Of a stretch of DNA of 64,000 bases, positions 52,762-62,182 are shown piece after piece. The position numbers and the translations under genes are program-made. This stretch comes from UBA1672 sp050633645. GTDB lineage: Bacteria > Pseudomonadota > Alphaproteobacteria > Micavibrionales > Micavibrionaceae. The notes under the pieces are model-generated. The model had not been told where the DNA came from. It saw only the letters and a program-made list of their open reading frames with translations, and searched no databases. Numbering within the stretch: position 1 is the stretch's first letter; every line of letters starts with the position of its first letter. Location: assembly GCA_050633645.1 (NCBI GenBank), contig JBOEGX010000001.1, positions 310,001-374,000 of the forward strand, read 5' to 3'.

Positions 52762-53760
52762 ATGACAAACAGCATTTTCCCTCAAAAACGTATGCGCCGT
52801 TTACGTTCCACCCCATGGATCAGGGATATGGTTCAGGAGCACAGGTTGTGCGTTAAAGACCTTATCTGGCCAGTTTTCGTTATTGAGGGAGAGAATAAAC
52901 GCGAATCTGTGGCGTCTATGCCAAATGTAGAGCGCTATTCGATTGATGTTCTTGTTAATGAAGTGGGTGCGGCGCATGCGCTTGGCATCCCTGCGATTGC
53001 GATATTTCCGATTACATCTTCTGATAAAAAAACAGATAATGGCGTAGAATCATATAACCCAGAAAACCTTATATGTCGTGCAATACGCGCCGTAAAGGCG
53101 GCTGTTCCTGATATTGGTATTATTACTGATGTTGCTCTCGACCCCTACACTTCTCATGGGCATGACGGCATTATTAAGAACGGTAAAATATTGAATGATG
53201 AGACTGTGGATATCTTGTGCAAGCAAGCCTTGGTTCAGGCGCAGGCGGGGGCAAATATCATTGCACCATCAGATATGATGGATGGTCGCGTCCGTGCGAT
53301 TCGAAATATTTTGGAAAAACACCAATATAAAGACGTGATGATTATGGCATATGCGGCTAAATACGCATCTGCATTTTATGGTCCGTTTCGCGATGCTGTA
53401 CAGTCTTCAGGATGTTTGCAAGGGGACAAGAAAACCTATCAAATGAACCCCGCCAATAGCGATGAGGCCATACACGAAGTTGCTATGGATTTAGATGAGG
53501 GTGCCGATATGGTCATGGTTAAACCTGGATTGCCCTATCTTGATATCGTCAAACGTGTCAAAGAAACATTTCAGGCTCCTACATTTTCCTATCACGTTAG
53601 TGGTGAATACGCGATGCTGCGTGCGGCAAGCGAAAATGGATGGCTCGACTATGATTCGACTATGATGGAAACTCTGACTTCATTTAAACGCGCCGGATGT
53701 GATGGGATTTTAACGTATTGTGCGCTGGATGCCGCCGAATTAATTAAAAGTCAAAGTTAA
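52762..53760 (+). CDS. hemB: Delta-aminolevulinic acid dehydratase (porphobilinogen synthase)
   Basis: This 332-residue enzyme condenses two ALA molecules to porphobilinogen in haem synthesis. The two Schiff-base lysines are in MAYAAKYASAFYGPF and MVMVKPGLPYLD. The metal loop reads TDVALDPYTSHGHDGI: the cysteines of zinc-type enzymes are replaced by Asp, so this is the magnesium/potassium-type enzyme common in alphaproteobacteria. I choose the ATG at 52762; an in-frame TTG at 52747 is possible. A probable terminator hairpin follows at 53764-53789. Confidence 0.95.
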   Translation: MTNSIFPQKRMRRLRSTPWIRDMVQEHRLCVKDLIWPVFVIEGENKRESVASMPNVERYSIDVLVNEVGAAHALGIPAIAIFPITSSDKKTDNGVESYNPENLICRAIRAVKAAVPDIGIITDVALDPYTSHGHDGIIKNGKILNDETVDILCKQALVQAQAGANIIAPSDMMDGRVRAIRNILEKHQYKDVMIMAYAAKYASAFYGPFRDAVQSSGCLQGDKKTYQMNPANSDEAIHEVAMDLDEGADMVMVKPGLPYLDIVKRVKETFQAPTFSYHVSGEYAMLRAASENGWLDYDSTMMETLTSFKRAGCDGILTYCALDAAELIKSQS

Positions 53761-53763
53761 GAG

Positions 53764-53789
53764 AAAAATCAGACAGTTTCTTGATTTTT
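53764..53789 (+). terminator. Possible terminator after hemB
   Basis: AAAAATCA (53764-53771) pairs with TGATTTTT (53782-53789) around a ten-base loop. The T-run is part of the stem, so the efficiency is doubtful. It lies three bases after the hemB stop. Confidence 0.45.
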
Positions 53790-53889
53790 AAAGAAAAAAG
53801 CAGCATTATGAATGTATCTGCTTCATCACAGATTCTTTTCTGCGTTTCACTGCTTAGCCTATCCATTTTTGTTTTTAGGGATTCACAGA

Positions 53890-54783
53890 ATGAAACTCCT
53901 TGGTATTCTTTTGGTTGTTGTCTGCACCTTTGGTGGGCTGATGATGGCCGCTGGCGTTGAAAAGGCCATGCATCTTTTAACAGGTGTTATTCTCCCCGCT
54001 TTACCCGCGGAAACCGTTATTATTATGGGGTGTGCGATTGCGGCGTTCTTAATTGCCAATTCAATGGACACCGTAAAATACACGATGAAGTATTTTGGTG
54101 CACTGGTTAAGCCGGCTGCCTATTCCAAGGACGATTATATTGAGCTGCTTAGTATGATGTTTACTCTGTTTAAACTTGCGCGATCAAAGGGTATGCTTGC
54201 GCTTGAGCCACATGTTGAAAACCCAGATGACAGTGAACTGTTCCAGAGATTTCCAAAGTTTCATGGCAATCATCATGCCGTTGAGTTTGTCTGTGATTAC
54301 TTCAGAATCATTTCTTTAGGGAACGAGGATCCCGGGCAAATTGGTGGTTTGATGCAAAAAGAGATTGATGAAATTGCCGCGCATGAAGGACATCCAGGTC
54401 ACGCCATTCACCATATGGCAGAGGGTATTCCTGCCCTAGGTATTGTTGCCGCGGTTTTGGGGGTTATTAAAACCATGGCATCCATTTCAGAACCGCCAGA
54501 AGTTCTGGGTAAATTGATTGGTAGTGCACTTGTGGGAACGTTCCTCGGGGTTTGGTTATCTTATGGGATTGTTGGCCCGATATCGGAGGCCATGACAGAA
54601 AAGGCAAAAACAGAAGTTAAATATTATAAAGTTTTAAAAGACGGCATCGTCACCTTTCTATCAGGAACTGCGCCGCAGGTTGCTGTTGAATTTGCACGAA
54701 AAACACTTCCACATAATGTACAACCCAGCTTTGCTGAACTTGAAGAAATACTCAATGAATTACCACCGCCACCGGGAATGTAA
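53890..54783 (+). CDS. motA: Flagellar motor stator protein MotA
   Basis: This 297-residue inner-membrane protein forms the proton channel of the flagellar motor with MotB. It starts MKLLGILLVVVCTFGGLMMAAG, has a second helix near AETVIIMGCAIAAFLIANS, and has two further helices in GIPALGIVAAVLGVIKTMASI and LGTFLGVWLSYGIVGPI with the conserved MotA proline in each. The cytoplasmic loop contains ARSKGMLALEPHVENPDDS. AGGGA precedes the ATG at 53890; an in-frame ATG at 53812 adds 26 unrelated residues. It is separated from motB by two bases. No other flagellar genes are in the window. Confidence 0.95.
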   Translation: MKLLGILLVVVCTFGGLMMAAGVEKAMHLLTGVILPALPAETVIIMGCAIAAFLIANSMDTVKYTMKYFGALVKPAAYSKDDYIELLSMMFTLFKLARSKGMLALEPHVENPDDSELFQRFPKFHGNHHAVEFVCDYFRIISLGNEDPGQIGGLMQKEIDEIAAHEGHPGHAIHHMAEGIPALGIVAAVLGVIKTMASISEPPEVLGKLIGSALVGTFLGVWLSYGIVGPISEAMTEKAKTEVKYYKVLKDGIVTFLSGTAPQVAVEFARKTLPHNVQPSFAELEEILNELPPPPGM

Positions 54784-54785
54784 TC

Positions 54786-55748
54786 ATGCGTGATAATAGC
54801 CTTCGTATTACAATCGTTAAACTGCCATACCGGCATTACGGCGGAGCGTGGAAGGTGGCTTATGCTGATTTTGTGACAGCAATGATGGCGTTCTTCTTGC
54901 TTATGTGGTTGCTGAACGCGGTGACAGAGGAGCAAAAAAATGCGATTTCCGATTATTTCAGCCCCTCTCACCCTATGGTCTCTGCATCAGTCAGTGGTGC
55001 GGGTGGTGTTATGGGAGGCTTAACGATGTCCCCTGAGGGCTCTATGGCATCCCAAAAAAATCCGATTATTCCGCAGCAACCAACGCAGCAAAGAAAGCAA
55101 GGGGCAGAGCAAAAATCCAAGCTTCAACAAGTACGCGAACAAGCCGAGAAAAAGAGGTTTGAAGAAGCTGCTAAAAAAATAAAAGAAGCGATAGAGAAGA
55201 ATCCTGCCCTCGCCGATTTAGCGAAGAACGTGATTATCGACATCACCCCCGAAGGGCTTCGCATTCAGATTGTTGATCAGGAAGGCAAGCCAATGTTCCC
55301 ATCGGGCAGTGCCAGTATGTTTGATAAAACGAAATTATTGCTGAAACAGATTACAGATATCGCGCTTGAGATGCCTAATGAGCTTTCTATTCGTGGGCAC
55401 ACTGACGCCACACGTTATAAGAAGGGTGCAAGCTATACCAACTGGGAGCTTTCCGCAGATCGTGCGAATTCATCTCGCACCGTTATCCAGGATTCAGGTA
55501 TGCCAGTTGAGCGCATCAACAATGTTATGGGGAAAGCGGATACCGATCCCTTGATCATTGATAACCCACTTGACCCACAGAACAGGCGTATAACATTGAT
55601 ATTACTGAATGAGGATATTACCAATCCTCTACCGCCAGAAGATGATGGTGATTTAATTGATAATGATGACGTTGAAATATTGCAGCCAGAGCCAGCTGCT
55701 CCCGTTAATCCATATCGTCAGACACCTGGGCGCATTGAATTCCCATAG
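54786..55748 (+). CDS. motB: Flagellar motor stator protein MotB
   Basis: This 320-residue partner of MotA has an N-terminal HYGGAWKVAYADFVTAMMAFFLLMW helix with the proton-carrying Asp in YADF, a Gln/Lys-rich linker (about 90-140), and a C-terminal OmpA-like peptidoglycan-binding domain with LSIRGHTDAT, WELSADRANSSR and PQNRRITLILL. The protein is of the proton-driven type by sequence (YADFVTAMMAFF). It follows motA by two bases. Confidence 0.94.
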   Translation: MRDNSLRITIVKLPYRHYGGAWKVAYADFVTAMMAFFLLMWLLNAVTEEQKNAISDYFSPSHPMVSASVSGAGGVMGGLTMSPEGSMASQKNPIIPQQPTQQRKQGAEQKSKLQQVREQAEKKRFEEAAKKIKEAIEKNPALADLAKNVIIDITPEGLRIQIVDQEGKPMFPSGSASMFDKTKLLLKQITDIALEMPNELSIRGHTDATRYKKGASYTNWELSADRANSSRTVIQDSGMPVERINNVMGKADTDPLIIDNPLDPQNRRITLILLNEDITNPLPPEDDGDLIDNDDVEILQPEPAAPVNPYRQTPGRIEFP

Positions 55749-55807
55749 AAAAAACCGTTTTGATTTGGTGTACATATTTAAATTTTGTATTTAAAGGATA
55801 CCCTGCG

Positions 55808-56659
55808 ATGAAAAAAATTACATTTGCCTTATCATGCCTGCTGTTTTCAACGACTGCCTATGCACAAAATACAGAAGACATGTCGATACATCGCCTGTAT
55901 TGCGGGGATGTTCATGTTTCTGATCTCAATGCATTTTCAGATACGGAGCGCTATACGGGGCAGGAAAAGGACCTAACTGTTTCATGCTATGTAATTAAAA
56001 AAGGCGACAAAGCATTGCTTTGGGATACCGGGCTTTCTGAAAGCATTGCCGACCAAGAAGGCGGCGTATCATCACCACCTTTTACGCTTACCGTTCAATC
56101 TAAAATCACTGCGGAGCTTGGGAAAATTGGGTTAACCCCTGCTGATATTACCCATGTTGCGGTCTCTCATGCGCATTTTGATCATACGGGGAATGTTAAT
56201 TTATTCACCAATGCTACGCTTCTTATTCAAGAGGACGAGTTTACAACATTGACGGAGCACCCAGATGTTGCCACGAAACACCATATGCCGGCGGATAATT
56301 TGTCTTATTTTTTAACCGATGAGAATAAAGAAAAGGTTAGAACATTATCAGGAGATGAAGATCTTTTTGGTGATGGATCGCTTAAGGTTATTAATCTTCC
56401 GGGTCATACGCCAGGACATATGGCGTTAAAGGTCACTCTTCCTGAAAGCGGTGTTTTTATTCTGTCCGGGGATCAATGGCACTTTAACGAGAACCGTCGT
56501 CATAACGGTGTTCCGTCGTTTAACTATGATCGCGCCGATACATTGGCATCATCAGATAAGCTAGAAAAATTGATAAAGAATACTGGTGCTACACTTATTA
56601 TTCAGCATGAAGTCAAAGACATTTCAAAAACACCTGAACTACCCGATGGCCTGAAATAG
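55808..56659 (+). CDS. Exported metallo-beta-lactamase-fold hydrolase
   Basis: This 283-residue protein has a signal peptide (MKKITFALSCLLFSTTAYAQN) and a metallo-beta-lactamase fold with the binuclear zinc motif SHAHFDHTGN, the later His in LPGHTPGHMAL, and SGDQWHF. The overall pattern VSCYVIKKGDKALLWDTGLSE is that of the AHL-lactonase/AttM group, so it is often named N-acyl homoserine lactonase-like. Whether it cleaves homoserine lactones is not shown by the sequence. AAAGGA precedes the ATG at 55808; an in-frame ATG at 55760 would push the signal peptide inward. It is alone after motB and convergent with parC. Confidence 0.85.
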   Translation: MKKITFALSCLLFSTTAYAQNTEDMSIHRLYCGDVHVSDLNAFSDTERYTGQEKDLTVSCYVIKKGDKALLWDTGLSESIADQEGGVSSPPFTLTVQSKITAELGKIGLTPADITHVAVSHAHFDHTGNVNLFTNATLLIQEDEFTTLTEHPDVATKHHMPADNLSYFLTDENKEKVRTLSGDEDLFGDGSLKVINLPGHTPGHMALKVTLPESGVFILSGDQWHFNENRRHNGVPSFNYDRADTLASSDKLEKLIKNTGATLIIQHEVKDISKTPELPDGLK

Positions 56660-56667
56660 TAAGACGA

Positions 56668-58911
56668 CTAAAACTTATAATCAAAGCAGTTACTTTTGGG
56701 GAAACCATTTGGCGGTAAACGCCCTGCGCTTGCGCGCTTACCGATCCATGGCGTTATATCCTCAACCTTCGTTGTACCGGCGCCGTATTTGTATTCAAGG
56801 CCTTTTTCCATGTTAAAGGTTTTGGCGTCAGATAGGCTTCCGTCCTTGAATTTTTGCAATATAACGCCTTTACCCTTACCCATTTCTGGTAGTTCATCCA
56901 TAGGGAACACCAACATTTTTCGGTTCTTACCAATGGTCGCAACGTAGTCATCGCCCGCATCGATGGTGCGACAGATCAGGGCTTCAACCTTACCTGATAC
57001 ATTCAAAACCTGTTTCCCGCTCTTGGTTTGTGCGAGTACATCATCGGACGCTACAATAAACCCACGACCATCACTGGAGGCGACGAGCATTTTACTGCCA
57101 GCCTCGTGCATTTTCATCATCGCGATGGATGCATCATTGGGGATATCGACCATAATACGAACTGGTTCACCAAAGCCACGCCCTGCAGGAAGCTTGTCAC
57201 AGCCAAGCGTATAGAAACGTCCGTTTGTTGCAAAAATTACGAGCTTATCTGTCGTTTGAACCTCTAGTAAAAATTGTCCTCGGTCGCCGTCTTTATATTT
57301 AATATCGGCAGCCTTATGACCATGACCTTTGAGCGCCTTGAGCCACCCTTGAGCGGAACATACAACAGTGATTGGCTCCTTCTCAATCATGATTGCATCA
57401 AGATCAACAGATATTGGCGCGGGCGCGCTTCCAATAATTGTACGGCGCTTACCAAGTGCGGTGTCTTCACCGAACATCTTTTTAAGATTCGCGATTTGTT
57501 TTTTAATTTTCGTCCATTGACGCGCTTCTGAGCCGATGAGTTTTTGAAGGTCATCCCGTTCTTTAGAAAGCTCGTCATGCTCGGTACGGATTTCCATTTC
57601 TTCAAGTTTGTGAAGTCTACGCAAACGAAGGTTCAAAATGGCTTCAACCTGAATCTCATTCAAGTCAAAAGTCTTTATAAGACATTCTTTTGGATTTTCT
57701 TCAAAACGGATAATGCGAATTACCTCATCCACATTTAAGAATACAACCAAATACCCCTCAAGAACTTGCAAGCGGTGCAATACTTTTTCAAGGCGGAATT
57801 GAGAACGGCGTACAAGCACGACTTGTTGATGATCGAGCCAATTTTGAAGCGCTTCTTTCAAGTTCATGACCCTTGGCACGAGGCCGTTTTCAAGGACATT
57901 CAGATTCATATTGAAACGCGTTTCAAGGTCAGAGGCGCGGAATAATGCCTCCATTAGAATGATTGGGTCAACGTTGCGGTTTTTCGGCACGAGAACCAAA
58001 CGCACATCTTCGGCCGATTCGTCGCGTACATCGTCCAAAAGTGGGAGTTTTTTTGTGTTGATCAAATCTGCTATGCGTTCAATCAGCTTTGACTTTTGCA
58101 CCTGATATGGGATTTCGGTAATAATAATCTGATAAAGCCCCTGCTTTAGCTCTTCTTTTTCCCATTTCGCGCGCACCCTGAATGCGCCTTTGCCCGTTGT
58201 ATAAGCATTGATGATGTCTTCTTTTTTCTCAACCAGTGTTCCGCCCGTTGGCATATCAGGGCCTTGGACAATGTCACAAAGCTCTGCCACGGTTGGGTCT
58301 TTATCAAGCATAAGGGCCATTGCATCACACAATTCTGCGACGTTATGCGGTGGAATATTTGTGGCCATACCAACGGCAATCCCGCTTGACCCGTTCGCCA
58401 GAAGGTTTGGAAAACCACCCGGAAGAACGACTGGTTCATTTTCTGACCCATCATAGGTGGCACGGAAATCAACAGCATTTTCTTCTATTCCCTCCAAAAG
58501 AAGGAGCGCAACATCGGTTAAGCGTGCCTCTGTATATCGCATGGCCGCCGCGTTATCACCGTCAATATTACCAAAATTCCCCTGCCCGTCGACAAGCGGG
58601 TAGCGCTGCGCGAAGTCTTGCGCTAGGCGAACCATCGCGTCATAAACGGCCGTGTCACCATGTGGGTGATATTTACCGATAACGTCACCAACCACACGCG
58701 CAGATTTCTTTGGCGGTAAGGTTGGACTGAGTTTAAGCTGATACATCGCATACATTAGACGGCGATGCACGGGCTTCATTCCATCACGCACATCAGGCAA
58801 TGAACGGCTCATAATCGTGGAGAGCGCATAAGATAGATACCGCTCCGAAAGAATCTCGCTCATCGGTTGGTCGATAATTTCATTGGCGGCGGCGGTGTTA
58901 TCCTGCGGCAT
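56668..58911 (-). CDS. parC: DNA topoisomerase IV subunit A
   Basis: This 747-residue subunit cuts and religates DNA in topoisomerase IV with ParE (17735-19732). The catalytic Tyr126 is in AAMRYTEARLTDVA. The quinolone-determining loop reads YHPHGDTAVYDAMVRL, with Thr87 in the position of E. coli Ser80 and Asp91 in the position of Glu84. The C-terminal part (about 500-740) has beta-pinwheel repeats. It lacks the GyrA-box, consistent with ParC. It overlaps recO by 14 bases. Confidence 0.94.
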   Translation of the reverse strand: MPQDNTAAANEIIDQPMSEILSERYLSYALSTIMSRSLPDVRDGMKPVHRRLMYAMYQLKLSPTLPPKKSARVVGDVIGKYHPHGDTAVYDAMVRLAQDFAQRYPLVDGQGNFGNIDGDNAAAMRYTEARLTDVALLLLEGIEENAVDFRATYDGSENEPVVLPGGFPNLLANGSSGIAVGMATNIPPHNVAELCDAMALMLDKDPTVAELCDIVQGPDMPTGGTLVEKKEDIINAYTTGKGAFRVRAKWEKEELKQGLYQIIITEIPYQVQKSKLIERIADLINTKKLPLLDDVRDESAEDVRLVLVPKNRNVDPIILMEALFRASDLETRFNMNLNVLENGLVPRVMNLKEALQNWLDHQQVVLVRRSQFRLEKVLHRLQVLEGYLVVFLNVDEVIRIIRFEENPKECLIKTFDLNEIQVEAILNLRLRRLHKLEEMEIRTEHDELSKERDDLQKLIGSEARQWTKIKKQIANLKKMFGEDTALGKRRTIIGSAPAPISVDLDAIMIEKEPITVVCSAQGWLKALKGHGHKAADIKYKDGDRGQFLLEVQTTDKLVIFATNGRFYTLGCDKLPAGRGFGEPVRIMVDIPNDASIAMMKMHEAGSKMLVASSDGRGFIVASDDVLAQTKSGKQVLNVSGKVEALICRTIDAGDDYVATIGKNRKMLVFPMDELPEMGKGKGVILQKFKDGSLSDAKTFNMEKGLEYKYGAGTTKVEDITPWIGKRASAGRLPPNGFPKSNCFDYKF

Positions 58912-59692
58912 AAAGCTCTGTCCCTAACTCATTAATATTACGCATGTCGTCTGAACCATCTGTTTTGGCAAAACTTTCTGCAAAACGCAAGCCCAACAAT
59001 GCGCGTGCTTCGGGTAATCCACGGCTATGATGAGCGAAAACCCAATGTTGTAGAAAAAATTGCGTCAGCTGCAGACCCGTTTGAATATCAGCTTCCTCTG
59101 ATGAACCGCCATTGGGTTTCAGGAAGGATGGGAGCGGTAAGAGCTTATCCTTGTATGGCTCACCCGCCTGATAGCTCACGGCGCGGCCAGTTTTGGGGGA
59201 CACATAAGCAAGTGCGTTATCATCCCCGCCGCCCGCGCAACGGCTTAGATCAAGTGAAAATCCAAGTTCACGCAGTAGCGCAATTTCCCACATGATATAA
59301 CCTGCCGCCCATATATCACCTTCTAAAATCTCTAGTAGCGCAATCATCCCCTGATAAAGCGACGCGTGCCCTTCGTTTTCTGGGACGCCCTGATCGCAAA
59401 TGGCGCAGGCCGATTGAAGTGCGGAAAGTTTAAGTGCGTCACGCATTATGCGCGCGGCGGTGGAACGCTCTAGTTCTAATGATAGCGAACCAAGACTATC
59501 ACTCGTGCGGGCGCGCCAATTAGCATCGACAATATTTCCAATTTCAAGCGTCCCACGGTTTTTCGTCGAGAATGCGCCGCGCATATACCCCGCTTGGCGG
59601 CCGTTCTCACTGGTGAGAAGGGATATCACTGCCCCGCTCTCTCCATGTGGACGAACCGCTAAAATTATTGCTTTGTCTTGCCATTGTTCCAT
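58898..59692 (-). CDS. recO: DNA repair protein RecO
   Basis: This 264-residue protein loads RecA on SSB-coated DNA with RecR. It begins WQDKAIILAVRPHGESGAVISLLTSENGRQAGYMRGAFS, the RecO OB-fold, and has the helical domain with LSALQSACAICDQGVPENEG and the late RFAESFA. No zinc-binding cysteine set is evident. Its stop lies 14 bases inside parC, so the two are translationally coupled. It is divergent from the Ldh-family gene by 54 bases. Confidence 0.9.
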   Translation of the reverse strand: MEQWQDKAIILAVRPHGESGAVISLLTSENGRQAGYMRGAFSTKNRGTLEIGNIVDANWRARTSDSLGSLSLELERSTAARIMRDALKLSALQSACAICDQGVPENEGHASLYQGMIALLEILEGDIWAAGYIMWEIALLRELGFSLDLSRCAGGGDDNALAYVSPKTGRAVSYQAGEPYKDKLLPLPSFLKPNGGSSEEADIQTGLQLTQFFLQHWVFAHHSRGLPEARALLGLRFAESFAKTDGSDDMRNINELGTELYAAG

Positions 59693-59746
59693 ATCATTCT
59701 ATTATCTATTTTATACGCAAATGATTCCAGATGGATTACGCAAATA

Positions 59747-60745
59747 ATGGTGACTATCCCCAAATCAGATATTATAGCCCTGTGCCATCGCGCATTTGAA
59801 AAGGCAGGATTAACCGATAAAACAATGGTTGATATTATTATCAATCACCTCATGCATAATGAAATGACGGGAAAGACTTCACATGGATTGTTGCGGGTTA
59901 AGTGGTGTATTAGCTCTATAAATGATAACGGCCTGCCCGATGGACAGCCCAAGCTAGCGTTGGATGTGGGGGGATTAGGCGTTATTGACGGGCGCAACAA
60001 TATTGGTGTTGTGGCGGGTGAGTATGCGGCGCGTGCGGCGATTGAAAAAGCAAAGGAACACGGTATCGCCTTTGTTGGGGCACGCAATCACCACGGCACA
60101 ACTGGCACGATGCATTATTATAACAGCCTGTTCGTGGAGCATGGATTGGTTGGGATTGCGGGTTGTAACTCATTGGCGATGGTTTGTCATCCCGATGGAT
60201 TTGACCCCGTTATTGGGACAAACCCGATTTCATTTGGTATTCCATCTGCGAAAACTCCATGCATTATTGATGTGACATCAGCGCAGTGGGCGTATGGAAA
60301 ATTGCTTGATATGCATCAGAAAAATGACCCGATGCCTGTTGATGCTTTTGTTGATAAAGATGGAAAACCGTCTGTTGATATCCGTGATGCAATGGAGGGC
60401 GCGATGCTGCCTATGAATGGAATTAAGGGGTTTTCAATTGGCCTTGCGATTGAGATATTGGGCGGTGCATTGATTGGTGCAAAATCGGGTCGCGATGCGA
60501 TTAAGGGAAGTGATGGGATATTCTTTATCACCATTGATCCCGATAAAATCGTGGGGCGTGATCGGTTCGAAAATGAGGTTGAAAAACTGCTGCAGGAGGT
60601 TAAGTCATCGCGTCATGGCACAAGCGTTTCAGAGCCTTTAATTCCGGGTGAAAGATCGAAAGAAAAACTAAAAAAATCAATGATAAACAATTACTTAAGC
60701 ATAGGTAATGGCGTGTATAATGACTTAAAGGAATTAAGCGAATGA
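59747..60745 (+). CDS. Ldh-family NAD(P)-dependent oxidoreductase (malate/L-lactate type)
   Basis: This 332-residue protein belongs to the malate/L-sulfolactate/ureidoglycolate dehydrogenase family, which lacks the Rossmann fold. Features are GKTSHGLLRVKW, GVIDGRNNIGVVAGEYAARAAI, NHHGTTGTMHYYNS, TNPISFGIPS and IKGFSIGLAIEILGGALIGA. The substrate (malate, sulfolactate, ureidoglycolate or an imine) cannot be told from sequence. I choose the ATG at 59747; an ATG at 59678 overlaps recO and has no better site. Its stop overlaps the next gene by four bases. Confidence 0.86.
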   Translation: MVTIPKSDIIALCHRAFEKAGLTDKTMVDIIINHLMHNEMTGKTSHGLLRVKWCISSINDNGLPDGQPKLALDVGGLGVIDGRNNIGVVAGEYAARAAIEKAKEHGIAFVGARNHHGTTGTMHYYNSLFVEHGLVGIAGCNSLAMVCHPDGFDPVIGTNPISFGIPSAKTPCIIDVTSAQWAYGKLLDMHQKNDPMPVDAFVDKDGKPSVDIRDAMEGAMLPMNGIKGFSIGLAIEILGGALIGAKSGRDAIKGSDGIFFITIDPDKIVGRDRFENEVEKLLQEVKSSRHGTSVSEPLIPGERSKEKLKKSMINNYLSIGNGVYNDLKELSE

Positions 60746-61527
60746 GCATAAAAATAGGTATTGCAGGCGCTGGTGCAATTGGGTGCGCCGTGGCGAGGGC
60801 GCTTACAAATAGTTCCGATTTTGGAGGTTGTCTTTTGCACGCGATTTCCGACCCGGCGCCTAAGGCGGATTTTTATGTGCCCAACGTATCATTTGACGTG
60901 TTGGCGGATCAATGCGATCTTGTTATTGAGTGTCTGCCCGCACATATAGTTCCGATATTGGCCGAGGCGTGCTTTGCCCGAAATACTGATATTATATTCA
61001 TAAGCAGCGCCGCCCTTCTTCTTTATCCACAAGTTGTTGATAACCTTAAACGCTCCGCTTCAAAAGCGTATCTTCCTTCGGGGGCATTATGCGGCCTTGA
61101 TGGGGTGCGTGCGATGAAAGAAATGGGTATTGAAAGCGCCAAAATATCATCGACGAAACCGCCTTTGGGGTTCGTTGGAGCGCCTTATATCGAAAAAAAC
61201 GATATTAATCTGCAATTAGTATCGAAAAAATCGATGCTATTTAAGGGAAATGCTCTGGAAGCATCAGAAGGCTTTCCTGCGAATATTAATGTCGCGGCAA
61301 CATTAAGCCTTGCGGGAATTGGCGCGGAAGACACAATGGTTGAAATTTGGGCAGATCCAGACGCAACGGGAAATTCCCATGAAATTACGGTGAGCAGCAA
61401 GTATTCGACCATTAACGCCCGTGTTGAAAATATGCCTGACCCGATGAACCCGAAAAGTTCTGTTTTGGCGGCGCAAAGTATTGTTGCCTGCCTTCGTAAT
61501 ATGAATAACGCGCTTGTGATTGGATGA
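60742..61527 (+). CDS. Aspartate dehydrogenase-family protein
   Basis: This 261-residue protein has an N-terminal Rossmann fold (IGIAGAGAIGCAVARAL) and the aspartate dehydrogenase C-terminal domain with NINVAATLSLAGIG and VENMPDPMNPKSSVLAA. Such enzymes turn L-aspartate into iminoaspartate or oxaloacetate, and can feed NAD synthesis. The catalytic histidine is expected in ATGNSHEITVSSKYS, which is present. It overlaps the Ldh-family gene by four bases, so the two are coupled and may act on linked substrates, which I infer only from position. Confidence 0.84.
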   Translation: MSIKIGIAGAGAIGCAVARALTNSSDFGGCLLHAISDPAPKADFYVPNVSFDVLADQCDLVIECLPAHIVPILAEACFARNTDIIFISSAALLLYPQVVDNLKRSASKAYLPSGALCGLDGVRAMKEMGIESAKISSTKPPLGFVGAPYIEKNDINLQLVSKKSMLFKGNALEASEGFPANINVAATLSLAGIGAEDTMVEIWADPDATGNSHEITVSSKYSTINARVENMPDPMNPKSSVLAAQSIVACLRNMNNALVIG

Positions 61528-61531
61528 TAGT

Positions 61532-62182
61532 ATGCCCTTACCGCTCAAACATTTTTATATGATCCGCCACGGCCAAACCGAAGCCAATAAGCGTGAGGTT
61601 ATGGCGGGAAGCACGGATTCGCCGCTGACGGATTTGGGCAGAGAGCAAGCGCGAGCAGTTCAGGACATCGTTCGGGCGTTAGAGATTAAGCCCGCAGTCA
61701 TTGTTCACAGTGATTTATCGCGCGCGCGGGATACGGCGCAAATTATCAATGAGGTTCTCAATGTTCCAATGTATGAAGAGCCAGATATTGCGGAGATTCA
61801 TTCTGGAGATTGGGAGGGGAAGCCTTGGGCGGAGTGTGAAGAACTGCTTGATGGATGGCCGACACCACCAAATGGTGAAACATTTGATGAATTTTGTGTG
61901 CGGCTTCGTAAGGGAAAAGCGTTTCATTTGGATCAGCATGATGGCCCTGTTTTACTGGTTTGTCATGGTGGCGTGTTTCGTGGGTTAGGCGGGATATATG
62001 GCCTTAATACGCCTGGGGTTTTTGAGAATTGCCATTTGCACGAATTTCATCCTAATGCCGAAAACAATCATTTTCCATGGAAGGTTTGGAATTACCGATT
62101 TGAAGATAAGTTACTTCGTCAGAAAAGCGTGGTTTACCACGAAAGTGCAGTTTACAAAGAGCCTGCCGAGGATATCGCATGA
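61532..62182 (+). CDS. Histidine phosphatase (phosphoglycerate mutase-like)
   Basis: This 216-residue protein has the histidine phosphatase signature FYMIRHGQTEANKREVMAG and LTDLGREQARAVQD, the second catalytic residue in EIHSGDWEGKP, and VLLVCHGGVFRGLGG. It may be a phosphatase acting on small phosphate esters; the substrate is unknown. I start it at the ATG at 61532, four bases after the previous stop; an in-frame TTG at 61520 is possible. Its last 31 bases overlap the convergent folP stop region. Confidence 0.86.
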   Translation: MPLPLKHFYMIRHGQTEANKREVMAGSTDSPLTDLGREQARAVQDIVRALEIKPAVIVHSDLSRARDTAQIINEVLNVPMYEEPDIAEIHSGDWEGKPWAECEELLDGWPTPPNGETFDEFCVRLRKGKAFHLDQHDGPVLLVCHGGVFRGLGGIYGLNTPGVFENCHLHEFHPNAENNHFPWKVWNYRFEDKLLRQKSVVYHESAVYKEPAEDIA

